A stretch of 64,000 nucleotides of DNA from Nisaea sp. (GCF_034670185.1 NZ_JAXMNY010000001.1:1054001-1118000), one strand, 5' to 3'. Positions 18,710 to 28,394 are shown, numbered from the stretch's first letter. The notes: generated by a model not told the origin, from the letters alone. Program-made: numbers and translations.

Positions 18710-19885
18710 ATGACGATAATAGCCGGCAAACTTAACGTGGCAGTCGGACATATGCGCCTTGTACTTGGCGGGGCCGGGTTCCTTGTGGCCTGCCTACTTT
18801 GGGCGCCGCAGGCATCAGCGCTCGATACCAGTGCACGTGAAGCCATCCTGATCGACTACGACACCGGCACGGTCCTTTTTCAAAAGGATGCGGACAAGCC
18901 GATGCCGCCCGCCTCCATGACGAAGATCATGACGGTTTTCATGGCGTTCGAGCGCCTGAAGGACGGCAGGCTTTCCATGGACGACACCATTGCTATCAGC
19001 GAGAAGGCCTGGCGCAAGGGCGGCTCTAAGATGTTCGTGAAGGTGAATACCAGGGTTGCCGTGCATGACATTCTGCATGGCATTATCGTGCAAAGCGGCA
19101 ATGACGCTGCCATCGCTCTGGCTGAAGCACTTGGCGGAACCGAAGAGGCATTCGCCGCTGAGATGACCAAGCGGGCGCTTGAGATCGGTTTAACCAACAG
19201 CACCTTCCGTAACGCGACTGGCTGGCCGGATCCGGAGCACCGGACGACGGCCCATGATCTTTCGCGTCTTGCCATCGAAACCATCCGCCGTTTCCCGGAG
19301 TACTATCCGATCTATTCGGAAACGAAATTCACCTACAACAAGATCAAACAAGGCAACCGGAATCCGCTGCTCTATAAGAACATGGGCGCAGACGGGCTGA
19401 AGACAGGGCATACGGAAGCCGCCGGATACGGCCTCACCGCGTCGGCTGTCCGGAACGGCAGACGTCTGATCCTGGTCGTTAACGGACTTGAAAGCGTGTC
19501 CGCGCGCTCCCGCGAAGGCGAGGCCTTGATCGATTGGGGCTTCCGCGAGTTTGAGAACTACAACCTCTTTGAAAAGGGCGCTGTCGTCGCGGACGCAGAT
19601 GTCTGGCTGGGGAACTCCAAAACCGTTCCTCTTGTGACCGATAGCGATGTGCTTCTCACGCTCAAGCGGACCGCACGCCAGAAGATGAAAGTCAGCGTGG
19701 TCTATGAAGGGCCTATCCCGGCTCCGATCGCCGCCGGCACTCAACTGGCTACGCTGAAAGTCTCGGCCCCGGATATGGATGACGTGACTATACCGCTCTA
19801 TGCCGGTGACGATGTCGAGCAGCTCGGCGTATTCGGTAAAGTAGGCGCCGCAGTCGAATACCTTGTCTGGGGCAGTGGTGGTTGA
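18710..19885 (+). CDS. D-alanyl-D-alanine carboxypeptidase (PBP5/6 type)
   Basis: A 391-residue low-molecular-weight penicillin-binding protein that trims the terminal D-Ala from peptidoglycan stems. The three active-site motifs are present: SMTK, SGN and KTG (in LKTGHTEAAGYG). An N-terminal signal sequence ends near ASALDT, and a C-terminal PBP5 domain and short hydrophobic end follow. An internal ATG at 18752 would also keep the signal sequence; the ATG at 18710 has a G-run ahead. Its last 11 bp or more overlap tmk. Confidence 0.94.
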   Translation: MTIIAGKLNVAVGHMRLVLGGAGFLVACLLWAPQASALDTSAREAILIDYDTGTVLFQKDADKPMPPASMTKIMTVFMAFERLKDGRLSMDDTIAISEKAWRKGGSKMFVKVNTRVAVHDILHGIIVQSGNDAAIALAEALGGTEEAFAAEMTKRALEIGLTNSTFRNATGWPDPEHRTTAHDLSRLAIETIRRFPEYYPIYSETKFTYNKIKQGNRNPLLYKNMGADGLKTGHTEAAGYGLTASAVRNGRRLILVVNGLESVSARSREGEALIDWGFREFENYNLFEKGAVVADADVWLGNSKTVPLVTDSDVLLTLKRTARQKMKVSVVYEGPIPAPIAAGTQLATLKVSAPDMDDVTIPLYAGDDVEQLGVFGKVGAAVEYLVWGSGG

Positions 19886-20546
19886 TCGCGCTGCCCCCGA
19901 AAGAGGGCGCTTCATCACATTCGAAGGCGGAGAAGGGGCTGGCAAAAGCACCCAGATCCGCGTGCTGGCAGCGGCGCTGGAGAAAGCCGGGCAGGATGTC
20001 TGCCTGACACGCGAGCCCGGAGGCTCTGCCGGGGCGGAACAGATCCGGGAACTGCTTGTCACCGGCGATCCCCAGCGTTGGGACGCCATGACGGAGCTTC
20101 TGTTGCTCTACGCCGCCCGGAGGGACCACGTCCGGCGTCTGATCGAACCCGCGCTTGAAAAAGGCACCTGGGTGCTCTGTGACCGGTTCTCCGATTCCAC
20201 GATGGCCTATCAGGGCTATGGCCACGGGCTGGACCGCGGGAAAATCGCGGATCTGCACAAGATCGTGCTCGGCGCCCTCAGCCCGGACCTGACAATCATC
20301 CTCGATCTCGATCCCAAAATCGGTCTCGCCCGCACCCGGATCACGGATGAGGCACACCGGCGCGGCGCGGAGGATCGGTTCGAGCGCATGGAAATCGCAT
20401 TTCATCAGCGGATGCGGGACGGGTTTCGGGATATTGCTGCAGCAGAGCCGGAGCGCGTGGGCCTGGTCGATGCGGATGTCGATACAGACCGCGTGAGCGA
20501 AGCTATCGCCAGGCTCGTCCGCGAACGGCTCGGCGCTCCTCTATGA
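19875..20546 (+). CDS. tmk: Thymidylate kinase
   Basis: dTMP kinase of the pathway to dTTP. P-loop GGEGAGKST, the TREPGGSAGAEQIR motif, the catalytic CDRFSDSTMAYQGYG block with the DR pair, and the lid RRGAEDRFE are all present. The start is uncertain: GTG at 19875 or 19878, or TTG at 19863, all overlapping the end of the carboxypeptidase gene. Its stop overlaps holB (ATGA), so tmk and holB are translationally coupled, the usual alphaproteobacterial order. Confidence 0.96.
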   Translation: MVVDRAAPERGRFITFEGGEGAGKSTQIRVLAAALEKAGQDVCLTREPGGSAGAEQIRELLVTGDPQRWDAMTELLLLYAARRDHVRRLIEPALEKGTWVLCDRFSDSTMAYQGYGHGLDRGKIADLHKIVLGALSPDLTIILDLDPKIGLARTRITDEAHRRGAEDRFERMEIAFHQRMRDGFRDIAAAEPERVGLVDADVDTDRVSEAIARLVRERLGAPL

Positions 20547-21661
20547 GCGAAGAACACCGCCTTTCCCTGCCGAGAGAAAACGATACTCTTATCGGTCATG
20601 CAGCCGCGGAAACGGCGATGTATGACGCTATTTCCTCTGGACGAATTCCGCATGCCTGGATGATCACTGGGCCGGCCGGGATCGGTAAAGCAACCCTGGC
20701 CTACCGGTTTGCCCGCTATGTGCTGTCTGGCGGCGGAGGAGAAGATGAGGGGCCGGGCCTCTTCGGTGATGCGTTACCGCCGCCGGCAGCAAGTCTCAAT
20801 GTGTTGAGTGACGATCCAGTTTTCGCGCAGATCGCTGCCGGAAGTCATCCGGACATGCTGGTCGTCGAACGCGGCTACGACGAGAAACGCAAGAAGATGC
20901 GCGGCGAGATCGTAGTCGACGATGTGCGCAAGATCGGCAGCTTTCTGCGTCTGACCCCATCGCTTGGCGGCTGGCGCGTTGTCATTCTCGACTGCGCGGA
21001 CGAGATGAATAGGAACGCGGCAAATGCGGTTCTGAAACTGCTGGAAGAGCCGCCGCGGCAGGCCCTCATTTTGCTTGTCAGCCACACGCCGGGGCGGTTG
21101 CTGCCGACGATCAGATCCCGTTGCCGGACAGTTCGTCTCGGCCCGCTCTCCGACAGCCAGATCGCCGAGTTGCTGGCTATCCACCAGCCGGAACTCCCGC
21201 CGGAAACCGCCGCTACACTGGTGGCTCTTTCCGAAGGCAGCATCGGCCGCGCTCTCGGACTTGCAGCAGAAGGCGGTATTTCCGCGCTGGAGGATATTTT
21301 CGGTGCACTTGGTTCCTATCCGCAGCTTCAGGATCTCGGACTGTTGGAACTGGCTGACAGATGGACCAAGCCGGTCAAGGCGGAGGAAAGCGATCCTTTC
21401 TTAACGGGTATGAACCTGCTGGACTGGTGGCTCGGCCGCGTTGCGCGTGATGCGGCTGCAGGCCATGCTCCGGTCGATCGTGTGAAAGGCATGGGCGCCG
21501 CCGCCCTGAGGCTGACAGAAACCCTCGGCCCCGCCGGTATAGCGGAACGCCGTACACGGATAGCGTCTCTGCTGGGCAAAGGCATTGGCCTCAACCTTGA
21601 AAAGCGGCAGTTGCTGATGGATGTATTCTATTCTCTGGCCCCGGATCACGCCGCTTCCTGA
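20543..21661 (+). CDS. holB: DNA polymerase III subunit delta'
   Basis: A 372-residue clamp-loader subunit of the AAA+ fold. Seen: HAWMITGPAGIGKATLAYRFARY near the N-terminus, the sensor region DCADEMNRNAANAVLKLLEEPP, and the SRC motif RSRCRTVRLGPLSD. It follows tmk by a 4-bp overlap. Length and motifs are normal for alphaproteobacterial HolB. Confidence 0.96.
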   Translation: MSEEHRLSLPRENDTLIGHAAAETAMYDAISSGRIPHAWMITGPAGIGKATLAYRFARYVLSGGGGEDEGPGLFGDALPPPAASLNVLSDDPVFAQIAAGSHPDMLVVERGYDEKRKKMRGEIVVDDVRKIGSFLRLTPSLGGWRVVILDCADEMNRNAANAVLKLLEEPPRQALILLVSHTPGRLLPTIRSRCRTVRLGPLSDSQIAELLAIHQPELPPETAATLVALSEGSIGRALGLAAEGGISALEDIFGALGSYPQLQDLGLLELADRWTKPVKAEESDPFLTGMNLLDWWLGRVARDAAAGHAPVDRVKGMGAAALRLTETLGPAGIAERRTRIASLLGKGIGLNLEKRQLLMDVFYSLAPDHAAS

Positions 21662-21761
21662 CGTTTCGTCTTGAAACTGACGGGTGCGAGCGGTACCTCA
21701 TGACACCAAATTTCACCGACTGTCCGCCTGACGGGACAGCGTCCGCCGATCGGATACTTCC

Positions 21762-23294
21762 ATGAGTGCGCATTATTACCTGACGACGCCGATCTATTAC
21801 GTCAACGACAAGCCCCATATTGGCCACGCCTATACGACGCTTGCCTGCGACGCACTGGCCCGGTTCAAGCGCCTGGACGGTTATGAGGTCAAGTTCCTCA
21901 CCGGCACCGACGAGCATGGACAGAAGGTCGAGACCGCGGCTGAGAATGCCGGGATTGACCCGCAAGCTTTCACCGACAAGGTGTCGCAGAACTTCCGCGA
22001 CCTTGCGGGCGCGATGAACTTTTCGAATGACGACTTCATCCGGACAACGGAAGAGCGCCACAAGAAGGCGTGCCAGACGATCTGGAACAAGTTGCTGGAG
22101 AAGGGACACATCTATCTCGGCGCTTATGAAGGCTGGTATTCGGTTCGTGATGAGGCGTTCTTTACCGAGACCGAGGTCGTCGACGGCAAGGCACCAACAG
22201 GTGCGCCCGTCGAGTGGGTGGAAGAGCCGAGCTATTTCTTCGACCTTTCCAAATGGCAGGAGCCCCTGCTGAAATACTACGAGGAGCACCCGGATTTCAT
22301 CGCTCCGTCCTCGCGGCGCAACGAAGTCATGAGTTTCGTGAAGTCCGGTCTGCGCGATCTTTCGGTCTCGCGCACCAGCTTCAAATGGGGTGTGCAGGTT
22401 CCGGGCGACGATGCGCACATCATGTATGTCTGGCTGGATGCGCTGACGAACTACATCACGGCCGCGGGATATCCGGATACCGACAGTGCAGAGTACAAGG
22501 CCTTCTGGCCAGCGGACCTGCACATGGTTGGCAAGGATATCCTGCGCTTCCACGCGGTCTATTGGCCGGCCTTCCTGATGGCCGCCGACCTGCCGCTGCC
22601 GAAACGTGTTTTCGCACACGGCTGGTGGACCAATGAGGGCCAGAAGATATCCAAATCCGTCGGCAACGTGATCGACCCGCTGGAGCTGATCGAGAAATAC
22701 GGACTCGACCAGGTGCGCTACTTCCTGCTGCGGGAAGTGCCGTTCGGCAATGATGGCGATTTCTCCCACACCGCCATGATCAACCGGATGAACAGCGAGT
22801 TGGCGAACGATTTCGGCAACCTGTCACAGCGCGTGTTGTCGATGATTGCCAAGAATTGCGGCGGCACGGTGCCGGCGCACGGTGACTTCACAGACGCCGA
22901 CAAGGTTCTGATGGATGCTGCTGCGGGCCTGCTCGGTACGCTCCGCCAGGCCTATGACGCACAGGCCTTCAACAAGGCACTCGATCAGGTCTGGCAAGTT
23001 GTCGGCGATGCCAACCGTTATGTCGACGAAATGGCCCCCTGGGGACTCAAAAAGACCGATCCGGACCGGATGGCGACCGTGCTCTATGTGCTCGCCGATA
23101 CCATCCGCGTGCTCGGCGTGCTGATGCAGCCGATCGTGCCCGACAGCGCCTCGACAATGCTGGATCAGCTCTCGCTTGGCGAGGAGGAGCGGAAATTCTC
23201 TGCTCTCGCAAACCGGCTCGTGCCGGGAACTGAGCTGCCGAAGCCAAGCCCGGTATTCCCGCGCTATGTCGAACCGGAAACAGCGGAGGCCTGA
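21762..23294 (+). CDS. metG: Methionyl-tRNA synthetase
   Basis: A 510-residue class I aminoacyl-tRNA synthetase. HIGH motif is HIGHAYT near residue 20 and the KMSKS loop reads KISKSVGN near residue 300. The zinc-knuckle cysteines of the longer E. coli type and the C-terminal EMAP-like domain are absent, as in the compact alphaproteobacterial form. The anticodon-binding helix bundle (VDEMAPWGLKK) lies near residue 425. It is 100 bp after holB and abuts tatD. Confidence 0.97.
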   Translation: MSAHYYLTTPIYYVNDKPHIGHAYTTLACDALARFKRLDGYEVKFLTGTDEHGQKVETAAENAGIDPQAFTDKVSQNFRDLAGAMNFSNDDFIRTTEERHKKACQTIWNKLLEKGHIYLGAYEGWYSVRDEAFFTETEVVDGKAPTGAPVEWVEEPSYFFDLSKWQEPLLKYYEEHPDFIAPSSRRNEVMSFVKSGLRDLSVSRTSFKWGVQVPGDDAHIMYVWLDALTNYITAAGYPDTDSAEYKAFWPADLHMVGKDILRFHAVYWPAFLMAADLPLPKRVFAHGWWTNEGQKISKSVGNVIDPLELIEKYGLDQVRYFLLREVPFGNDGDFSHTAMINRMNSELANDFGNLSQRVLSMIAKNCGGTVPAHGDFTDADKVLMDAAAGLLGTLRQAYDAQAFNKALDQVWQVVGDANRYVDEMAPWGLKKTDPDRMATVLYVLADTIRVLGVLMQPIVPDSASTMLDQLSLGEEERKFSALANRLVPGTELPKPSPVFPRYVEPETAEA

Positions 23295-24113
23295 GTGAAC
23301 GCGCCGGCTATCGTCGACTCCCACTGCCATCTCGATTTCGAGACCTTCGAGGACGAGCGGGACGAAGTCATTGCCCGTGCCCGCGAGGCTGGTGTTTGCC
23401 GCATGGTGACGATCAGTACCCGGATCACGACTTTTCCGAAGATCCGCGCGATCGCGGAACAGTATGACGATGTTTTCTGCTCGGTCGGCATTCATCCGCA
23501 CCAGGCGGGCGAGGAGCCGGAAGTGTCTGTCGAGGAACTGGTCGAACTTGCGGCGCACCCGAAAGTGGTCGGCATCGGCGAATCCGGGCTCGATTATTTC
23601 TACGACAGTGCCCCGCGCGACGCACAGCACCGCAGTTTCACGACGCATATCCGCGCGGCCCAGGAAACCGGCCTGCCGCTGATCGTCCATGCCCGCGACG
23701 CGGATGACGACACGGCTGACCTGCTGGAAGCGGAATATGCACGCAAGCCCTATACGGGCGTGTTGCATTGCTTCAGCAGCGGCCGCCGGTTGGCCGAACG
23801 GGCGCTGGATATCGGCTTCTACGTCTCGCTGAGCGGTATCATTACCTTCAAAAACGCGGAAGACATCCGCAGCACCGTGCGGGACGTGCCGCTGGACCGG
23901 TTGCTGGTCGAAACCGACTCTCCCTACCTCGCGCCGGTGCCGAAGCGCGGCAAGCGGAACGAGCCGGCCTATGTCGCGCATACCCATCAGGCACTGGCCG
24001 AACTGCGTGGCGTCTCGGTTGAGGAAATGGCCAGCCTAACGACGCGGAACTTCTTCCGTCTGTTCTCCGAGGTCTCCGTCCCGGCGGGCATTGATCTCAA
24101 CGACGCGGCCTGA
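23295..24113 (+). CDS. tatD: TatD-family metal-dependent deoxyribonuclease
   Basis: A 272-residue TIM-barrel hydrolase. Metal motifs: DSHCHLDFE at the start, GIGESGLDYFYD near residue 95, PLIVHARDADDD near residue 130, LHCFSSG near 157 and VETDSPYLAPVPKRGKRNEP near 205. TatD enzymes act in DNA repair and fragmentation. GTG start immediately after the metG stop, with CGGAGG upstream, so it is co-translated with metG; the metG-tatD-hydrolase order is common in alphaproteobacteria. Confidence 0.95.
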   Translation: MNAPAIVDSHCHLDFETFEDERDEVIARAREAGVCRMVTISTRITTFPKIRAIAEQYDDVFCSVGIHPHQAGEEPEVSVEELVELAAHPKVVGIGESGLDYFYDSAPRDAQHRSFTTHIRAAQETGLPLIVHARDADDDTADLLEAEYARKPYTGVLHCFSSGRRLAERALDIGFYVSLSGIITFKNAEDIRSTVRDVPLDRLLVETDSPYLAPVPKRGKRNEPAYVAHTHQALAELRGVSVEEMASLTTRNFFRLFSEVSVPAGIDLNDAA

Positions 24114-24121
24114 CGCTGTCC

Positions 24122-24898
24122 ATGAAAATCACCATGCTTGGATGCGGTCCGTCCTCCGGCGTTCCGGTTGTCGGTGATGGATGGGGGGCGTGCGATCCGG
24201 AAAACCCGAAGAACCGCCGCCGCCGGCCATCGATCCTTTTGGAAGAGGGCGGAACTACAGTGCTGGTGGACACCACACCGGATCTGCATGATCAGCTTAT
24301 CGACGCTCAAGTCACCGATCTGGACGCGATCATCTACACACACAGCCACGCGGACCATGTGCATGGCATTGACGATGTCCGGCCGCTCTGCTGGGGAACG
24401 GGCAAGCAGATCCCGGCCTACATGGATGCCGCGACCCGGAAAGATCTCTTCAAGCGGTTCGAGTACATGTTCGAGAAGACGCCGGACAGCCCGCCGCACT
24501 TCCGCTCGCCGCTGAGTGCCCGCGACATTGCAGCGGGTGATACGCTGGAGATAGGTCCGCTCTCAATTGAACTATCCGAACAGGATCACGGCCCGAGCGG
24601 CACGTCTCTTGGTCTGATCGTGAACGATGTCTTCGCCTATTCAACCGATGTAGCCATATTCACCGATGCTGAGCTGGAGAGGCTGCGGAACATCCCGGTC
24701 TGGATCGTTGACTGCCTGCGCATCGATCACGCCCGCAGCCATGCCAATCTCGAGACGACGCTCGGCTGGATCGAGCGGGTGAAGCCGGGCAGGGCGTATT
24801 TCACCCACATGGCCGCCTCTCTCGACTACGAAGAGACCCTTGCGAAATGCCCACCCGGCGTTGAGCCCGGGTATGACGGGTTGGTAATCGAGATTTGA
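24122..24898 (+). CDS. Metallo-beta-lactamase-fold hydrolase (PhnP-like)
   Basis: A 258-residue cytosolic hydrolase with the MBL metal motif THSHADHVHGIDD near residue 60, an N-terminal LGCGPSSGVPVVGDGWGACD block typical of the PhnP-like branch, and further ligands in DHGPSGTS and THMAASLDY. PhnP itself is a cyclic phosphodiesterase, but the tatD-linked members are mostly uncharacterised. It starts 8 bp after tatD and so belongs to the metG-tatD transcript. Confidence 0.9.
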   Translation: MKITMLGCGPSSGVPVVGDGWGACDPENPKNRRRRPSILLEEGGTTVLVDTTPDLHDQLIDAQVTDLDAIIYTHSHADHVHGIDDVRPLCWGTGKQIPAYMDAATRKDLFKRFEYMFEKTPDSPPHFRSPLSARDIAAGDTLEIGPLSIELSEQDHGPSGTSLGLIVNDVFAYSTDVAIFTDAELERLRNIPVWIVDCLRIDHARSHANLETTLGWIERVKPGRAYFTHMAASLDYEETLAKCPPGVEPGYDGLVIEI

Positions 24899-24947
24899 AA
24901 ATACCACGCCTTATGGCGTCATTTCTGAGAGTTATCGGGAGCGATCA

Positions 24948-25595
24948 ATGCTGAAAGTCTGGGGACGGCGCAGTGCCTTCAACGTGCAGAAAGTCATGTG
25001 GTTGGCCGCCGAGTTAGGGCTGGAGCATACCCATACAGAAGCCGGTGGCGCGGCGGGAGGGCTGGATGATCCGGCGTTTCGCACCATGAACCCGCACGGC
25101 AAGGTTCCAGTGATCGACCATAACGGAACAATCGTCTGGGAATCCCATGCCATTCTGCGCTATCTCGCCGCCGTCTTTGGGGACTCAGCGCTCTGGTCGG
25201 ATGATCCGGCGACACGATCAGAAGCGGACAGATGGATGGACTGGTCGCAGACCAGCCTTCAGCCCGCATTTCTGACCGGGATATTCTGGGGATATTTTCG
25301 CACCCCGGAAGCGCAACGTGACTGGCCGTCTATCCGGGAAAAACAAAAGCTTACGAGCCAATGCTTGATGCGTCTGGAAGAAGCATTGGACGGCCGTGAC
25401 TTTCTGGGTGGCTCGCAATTTGGGCTGGCGGATATTCCGGCGGGTACAAATCTCTACCGGCTTTTCGGCATGGATCTGGAATGGCCTGCGGTGCCTCGGG
25501 TTGAGGCCTGGTATGAACGCCTGAAGGAACGGCCTGCTTACCGGGAGCATGTGATGATCCCGTTTCAGGACCTGAAAGGCCGGACCAGTTTTTAA
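24948..25595 (+). CDS. Glutathione S-transferase family protein
   Basis: A 215-residue cytosolic GST: thioredoxin-like N-terminal half with GRRSAFNVQKVMWLAAELGL, the cis-Pro of GKVPVI and the gamma-Glu-binding WESHAILRYLA, then an all-helical C-terminal half (FLGGSQFGLADIPAGTNLYR). Position 9 region has Ser rather than Cys or Tyr, as in theta-type enzymes. It is 49 bp after the hydrolase and may share its promoter or have its own. Substrate unknown. Confidence 0.9.
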   Translation: MLKVWGRRSAFNVQKVMWLAAELGLEHTHTEAGGAAGGLDDPAFRTMNPHGKVPVIDHNGTIVWESHAILRYLAAVFGDSALWSDDPATRSEADRWMDWSQTSLQPAFLTGIFWGYFRTPEAQRDWPSIREKQKLTSQCLMRLEEALDGRDFLGGSQFGLADIPAGTNLYRLFGMDLEWPAVPRVEAWYERLKERPAYREHVMIPFQDLKGRTSF

Positions 25596-25662
25596 GTTGT
25601 CTAAAGGGCAGCTATTTCGTCATTATTTACAGATGGTTATTTGTCGTTGCTCATTATCTGAA

Positions 25663-26307
25663 TCATATCCTCCCGAGATCGAGCAAACTCCAGTCGGCCG
25701 GTTTTCCCTCTGATTCAGCGCGCCTGCGCAACATGCTCCTGAAACCGTTTCGCGCCAATTCGAGATCGAGACGCAGATCGAAGCGCTTCGATACCGTTTC
25801 GGCGACATCGAGCAAGGTTTCAAACCCTTCCATGCAGCGCGCTTCGTCACGCGCATTCTGGTTTGCGAGGATAAGCCAGCGTGGTTGCTGGCGCTTCATT
25901 GCCTCAACGAACCCGGCCGCACCTGCGGGCCCCGATGGATCGGGCAGAGGCGGGATCACCTCACGGACATAGAACTCCATCCAGCGATCGAAATACCCGC
26001 GTAGCTCAAGAACAGGCTCGGCGCCCGCATCAGACATTCCGGCGCAATCCGGCCGCTCGCAATCCGGCCCATCGGAATCCAGCGAGGCAAAACGTTCATA
26101 GAGAAGGTCCTCGATGAAAACTTCCAGAAACTCATAAAGCGTGGTCGTCGAGCCTATGGCATGCAGCATGCCCGCGAGTTCCTTGGGGACGACCGTGATG
26201 TAATCTTCGCGCTGTGAGCTCTTGTGCGACCGGTTGTGCTCGCCCGCATGCCAGGTGATTACCCGACCAGGTTTCTTCAGAGCATCCTCAAGTGCTATTC
26301 TGCCCAC
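25663..26307 (-). CDS. Hypothetical protein (214 residues)
   Basis: I do not recognise this protein. It is soluble by appearance, without signal peptide or membrane span, and mixed alpha in character (LYEFLEVFIEDLLYERFASLD near residue 65; AETVSKRFDLRLDLELARNGFRSMLRRR near 175). A short acidic, Cys-containing stretch with two near repeats (GPDCERPDCAG) lies near residue 85. Codon use resembles the neighbours. It is convergent with the GST and divergent from a small hypothetical gene 43 bp away. The start at 26307 has only a weak ribosome site. Confidence 0.7.
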   Translation of the reverse strand: MGRIALEDALKKPGRVITWHAGEHNRSHKSSQREDYITVVPKELAGMLHAIGSTTTLYEFLEVFIEDLLYERFASLDSDGPDCERPDCAGMSDAGAEPVLELRGYFDRWMEFYVREVIPPLPDPSGPAGAAGFVEAMKRQQPRWLILANQNARDEARCMEGFETLLDVAETVSKRFDLRLDLELARNGFRSMLRRRAESEGKPADWSLLDLGRI

Positions 26308-26350
26308 ATAGAGATCCAGATAATGACTGCGACCGAGGGACCGGAACGCG

Positions 26351-26602
26351 ATGATAGACCCGAATTTGATCGGCGAGTTACAGAAAGATCACCAGAAGCT
26401 TCTTCTTACCAAAGAAGAAGCAGCGGATTTTCTTGGTGATCTCGCTGCGCTGTGCCGACAGCACCACGTTCTGCTGCGGACATCGGACGGGATGATCCGC
26501 TTCTCCAAAAGCTTCGAGAAATCGGACACACGGACGACCTTCAAGACCCTCGTCGATTCATCAGGTCGGGCGCCTGCAGCGAAAATAGCCCTGAAAGACT
26601 AA
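26351..26602 (+). CDS. Small hypothetical protein (83 residues)
   Basis: An unrecognised 83-residue soluble protein rich in Lys and charged residues (ELQKDHQKLLLTKEEAADFLGDLAALCRQHHVLLR), with predicted helices and a basic C-terminal part. A GAGGGACC stretch lies about 10 bases before the ATG. It is divergent from the 214-residue hypothetical and convergent with the FAD oxidoreductase, 17 bp away. It could be a real small gene or a spurious frame; conservation would decide. Confidence 0.5.
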   Translation: MIDPNLIGELQKDHQKLLLTKEEAADFLGDLAALCRQHHVLLRTSDGMIRFSKSFEKSDTRTTFKTLVDSSGRAPAAKIALKD

Positions 26603-26619
26603 ACGCAAGCCCTGGCGCG

Positions 26620-28338
26620 TCAGCCAGCATCGGGTGTGTTCTTCCCCGCAAGATGCATCGCCGCAAGATACCCAAACACGAGAGCGGGCCCGAGAGTGAT
26701 ACCTGGACCGGGATAACAGCCGGACATGATCGAGTTCATGTCGTTTCCGCAGGCATAGAGGCCTGGGATTGGCGCGCCGTTCTCTGCGAGCACCCGGGCG
26801 TTTCCATCCGTGCCGAGCCCGCCTGCCGTCCCGAGATCGCCCGGTTGCAGTTTGACCGCGTAATAGGGAAGGTCGGTAAGGGGTCGCATGCAGGGATTGG
26901 GGCTGGTTTCCGCGTCGCCGACATATTTGTGATAGGCGTTCGCGCCTCGCCCGAAGAGGGTGTCGCTTCCTGTCTCTGCATCCGAGTTGTAGCGGGCAAC
27001 GGTTTTCGCAAGCGCTGTGGGATCAACGCCGATTTTTGCCGCAAGGCCGTTCAGGTCTGGTGCCTCGATGAGATATCCACTTTTCAGGTAAGGCGCGCGC
27101 CGGGCAGTCATTGGTTTGACGGCGCCTAGGCCGTACCGCCAGAGCGAGGTTGAATCGCAAATCAGGTGGCACGGCACTGCGCTCAGTCCCGTGTCGGTGC
27201 GCAGCATCGCCGTGACGAACTCATGATAAGAATTGGCTTCATTGGTGAAGCGGCGGCCATCAGAGGCCACGGCGAGCATGCCGGGCTTTCCACGGTCGGT
27301 CACCGTGTGCGGGTAGACAGCCTCGGCACCATTATTCCGGCGGAAGGTCGAGACAGGAACCCAGAAAGCATTGCTCTCATTTCCGGCCGGCAATGAGCCG
27401 CCGGCAGTCCGGCCCAGAGCCAGGCCGTCACCTGTGGCGCCGGGCGCCACGGCGGAAAGAGGGCCGGCTCTTTCCGGAAGGTAGGTCTGGCGCATCTCCT
27501 GATTATGCGAGAAGCCGCCGGTTGCGAGAATGACGCCCCTCCTGGCCCTCACAGTTACGGGGCCGTCCGCGCCCGCTATTTCCACACCGCCAACACCACC
27601 GTTTTCCATGAGCAGGCGCGTGACATCGGTTTCCAGAGCGACGGCAACGGAAAGGTCCCTCAGGCTCTTTACCAGCCGTCCCGCGAGTGCATTCCCCAGC
27701 ACGAGCGTGGCGCCGCGATGCAGGTTAAGACGATGCAGGCCGTATTTAATCAGCAGCATTGCAACGCGGAGGGCCGAACGGGGAGAGCGAAACATGCGCC
27801 GGAAATGCGGAATGTCCGTACGGGAGACCATCATGCCGCCAAAAAGCGTGAATTCCGGCAGGGGGTCCCGCAACAGCCGGAAGGCTTCGCCAAGTGTACG
27901 GCCATCGAAAGGCCGTGGCTCCAGCACCCGGCCCTTGAGCGTGGCGCCGGGCAGGTCCGGATAATAGTCCGGGTAGAAGGCAAGGGGCGTGAGTTTGACC
28001 GCAGTATTTCGGCCGAGATAGGCAATCGCCTCGGGCGCGCGCTCGAGAAAGGTCTGCCGCAGCTTAGCGCCGGGCCGGGAGCCGATCACGGCGTCCAGAT
28101 ATGTGCGTGCCTCTGCCACGTTATCCTCAGTGCCTACGGTCGTCTCTGATGCGCTGTTCGGCGCCCAGACCATGCCGCCGGAGAGTGCCGTTGTGCCGCC
28201 CAGCCGGTTTGTTTTTTCCAGAACCAGGACGTTCAGCCCTTCATGTGCGGCGACCGCCGCTGCAGTCATACCTCCAGCACCGGCACCCAACACAATGACG
28301 TCATAGTGCTGCGACAGGTCCGCTTTCCCAAAACGCAC
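26620..28338 (-). CDS. FAD-dependent oxidoreductase (FAD_binding_2, KstD/fumarate-reductase-like)
   Basis: A 572-residue flavoprotein: dinucleotide motif VIVLGAGAGGMTAAAVAAHEG near residue 15, LEKTNRLGGTTALSGGMVW, a second FAD contact VILATGGFSHNQEM near residue 290, and the C-terminal GTAGGLGTDGNARVL and ACGNDMNS blocks. The family includes 3-ketosteroid delta-1-dehydrogenases, fumarate reductases and urocanate reductases. The GTG at 28338 is chosen for its GGGGAGA site; the frame is open to 28404. It is divergent from an IclR regulator and likely controlled by it. No transmembrane span or quinone subunit; the substrate is unknown. Confidence 0.87.
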   Translation of the reverse strand: MRFGKADLSQHYDVIVLGAGAGGMTAAAVAAHEGLNVLVLEKTNRLGGTTALSGGMVWAPNSASETTVGTEDNVAEARTYLDAVIGSRPGAKLRQTFLERAPEAIAYLGRNTAVKLTPLAFYPDYYPDLPGATLKGRVLEPRPFDGRTLGEAFRLLRDPLPEFTLFGGMMVSRTDIPHFRRMFRSPRSALRVAMLLIKYGLHRLNLHRGATLVLGNALAGRLVKSLRDLSVAVALETDVTRLLMENGGVGGVEIAGADGPVTVRARRGVILATGGFSHNQEMRQTYLPERAGPLSAVAPGATGDGLALGRTAGGSLPAGNESNAFWVPVSTFRRNNGAEAVYPHTVTDRGKPGMLAVASDGRRFTNEANSYHEFVTAMLRTDTGLSAVPCHLICDSTSLWRYGLGAVKPMTARRAPYLKSGYLIEAPDLNGLAAKIGVDPTALAKTVARYNSDAETGSDTLFGRGANAYHKYVGDAETSPNPCMRPLTDLPYYAVKLQPGDLGTAGGLGTDGNARVLAENGAPIPGLYACGNDMNSIMSGCYPGPGITLGPALVFGYLAAMHLAGKNTPDAG

Positions 28339-28394
28339 TTCGGCTCTCCCCCACCGTGGCCGGTTACAGCGAGATGTCCACAATCCGGCTAGAT

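Noticed and set aside
21591..23987. Two long minus-strand frames (392 and 387 codons)
   Set aside because: Antisense to metG and tatD, no recognisable domains.
24901..24930. Short ACGCC-TTAT-GGCGT hairpin after the MBL hydrolase gene as terminator
   Set aside because: Only a 5-bp stem and no T-run; too weak to call.
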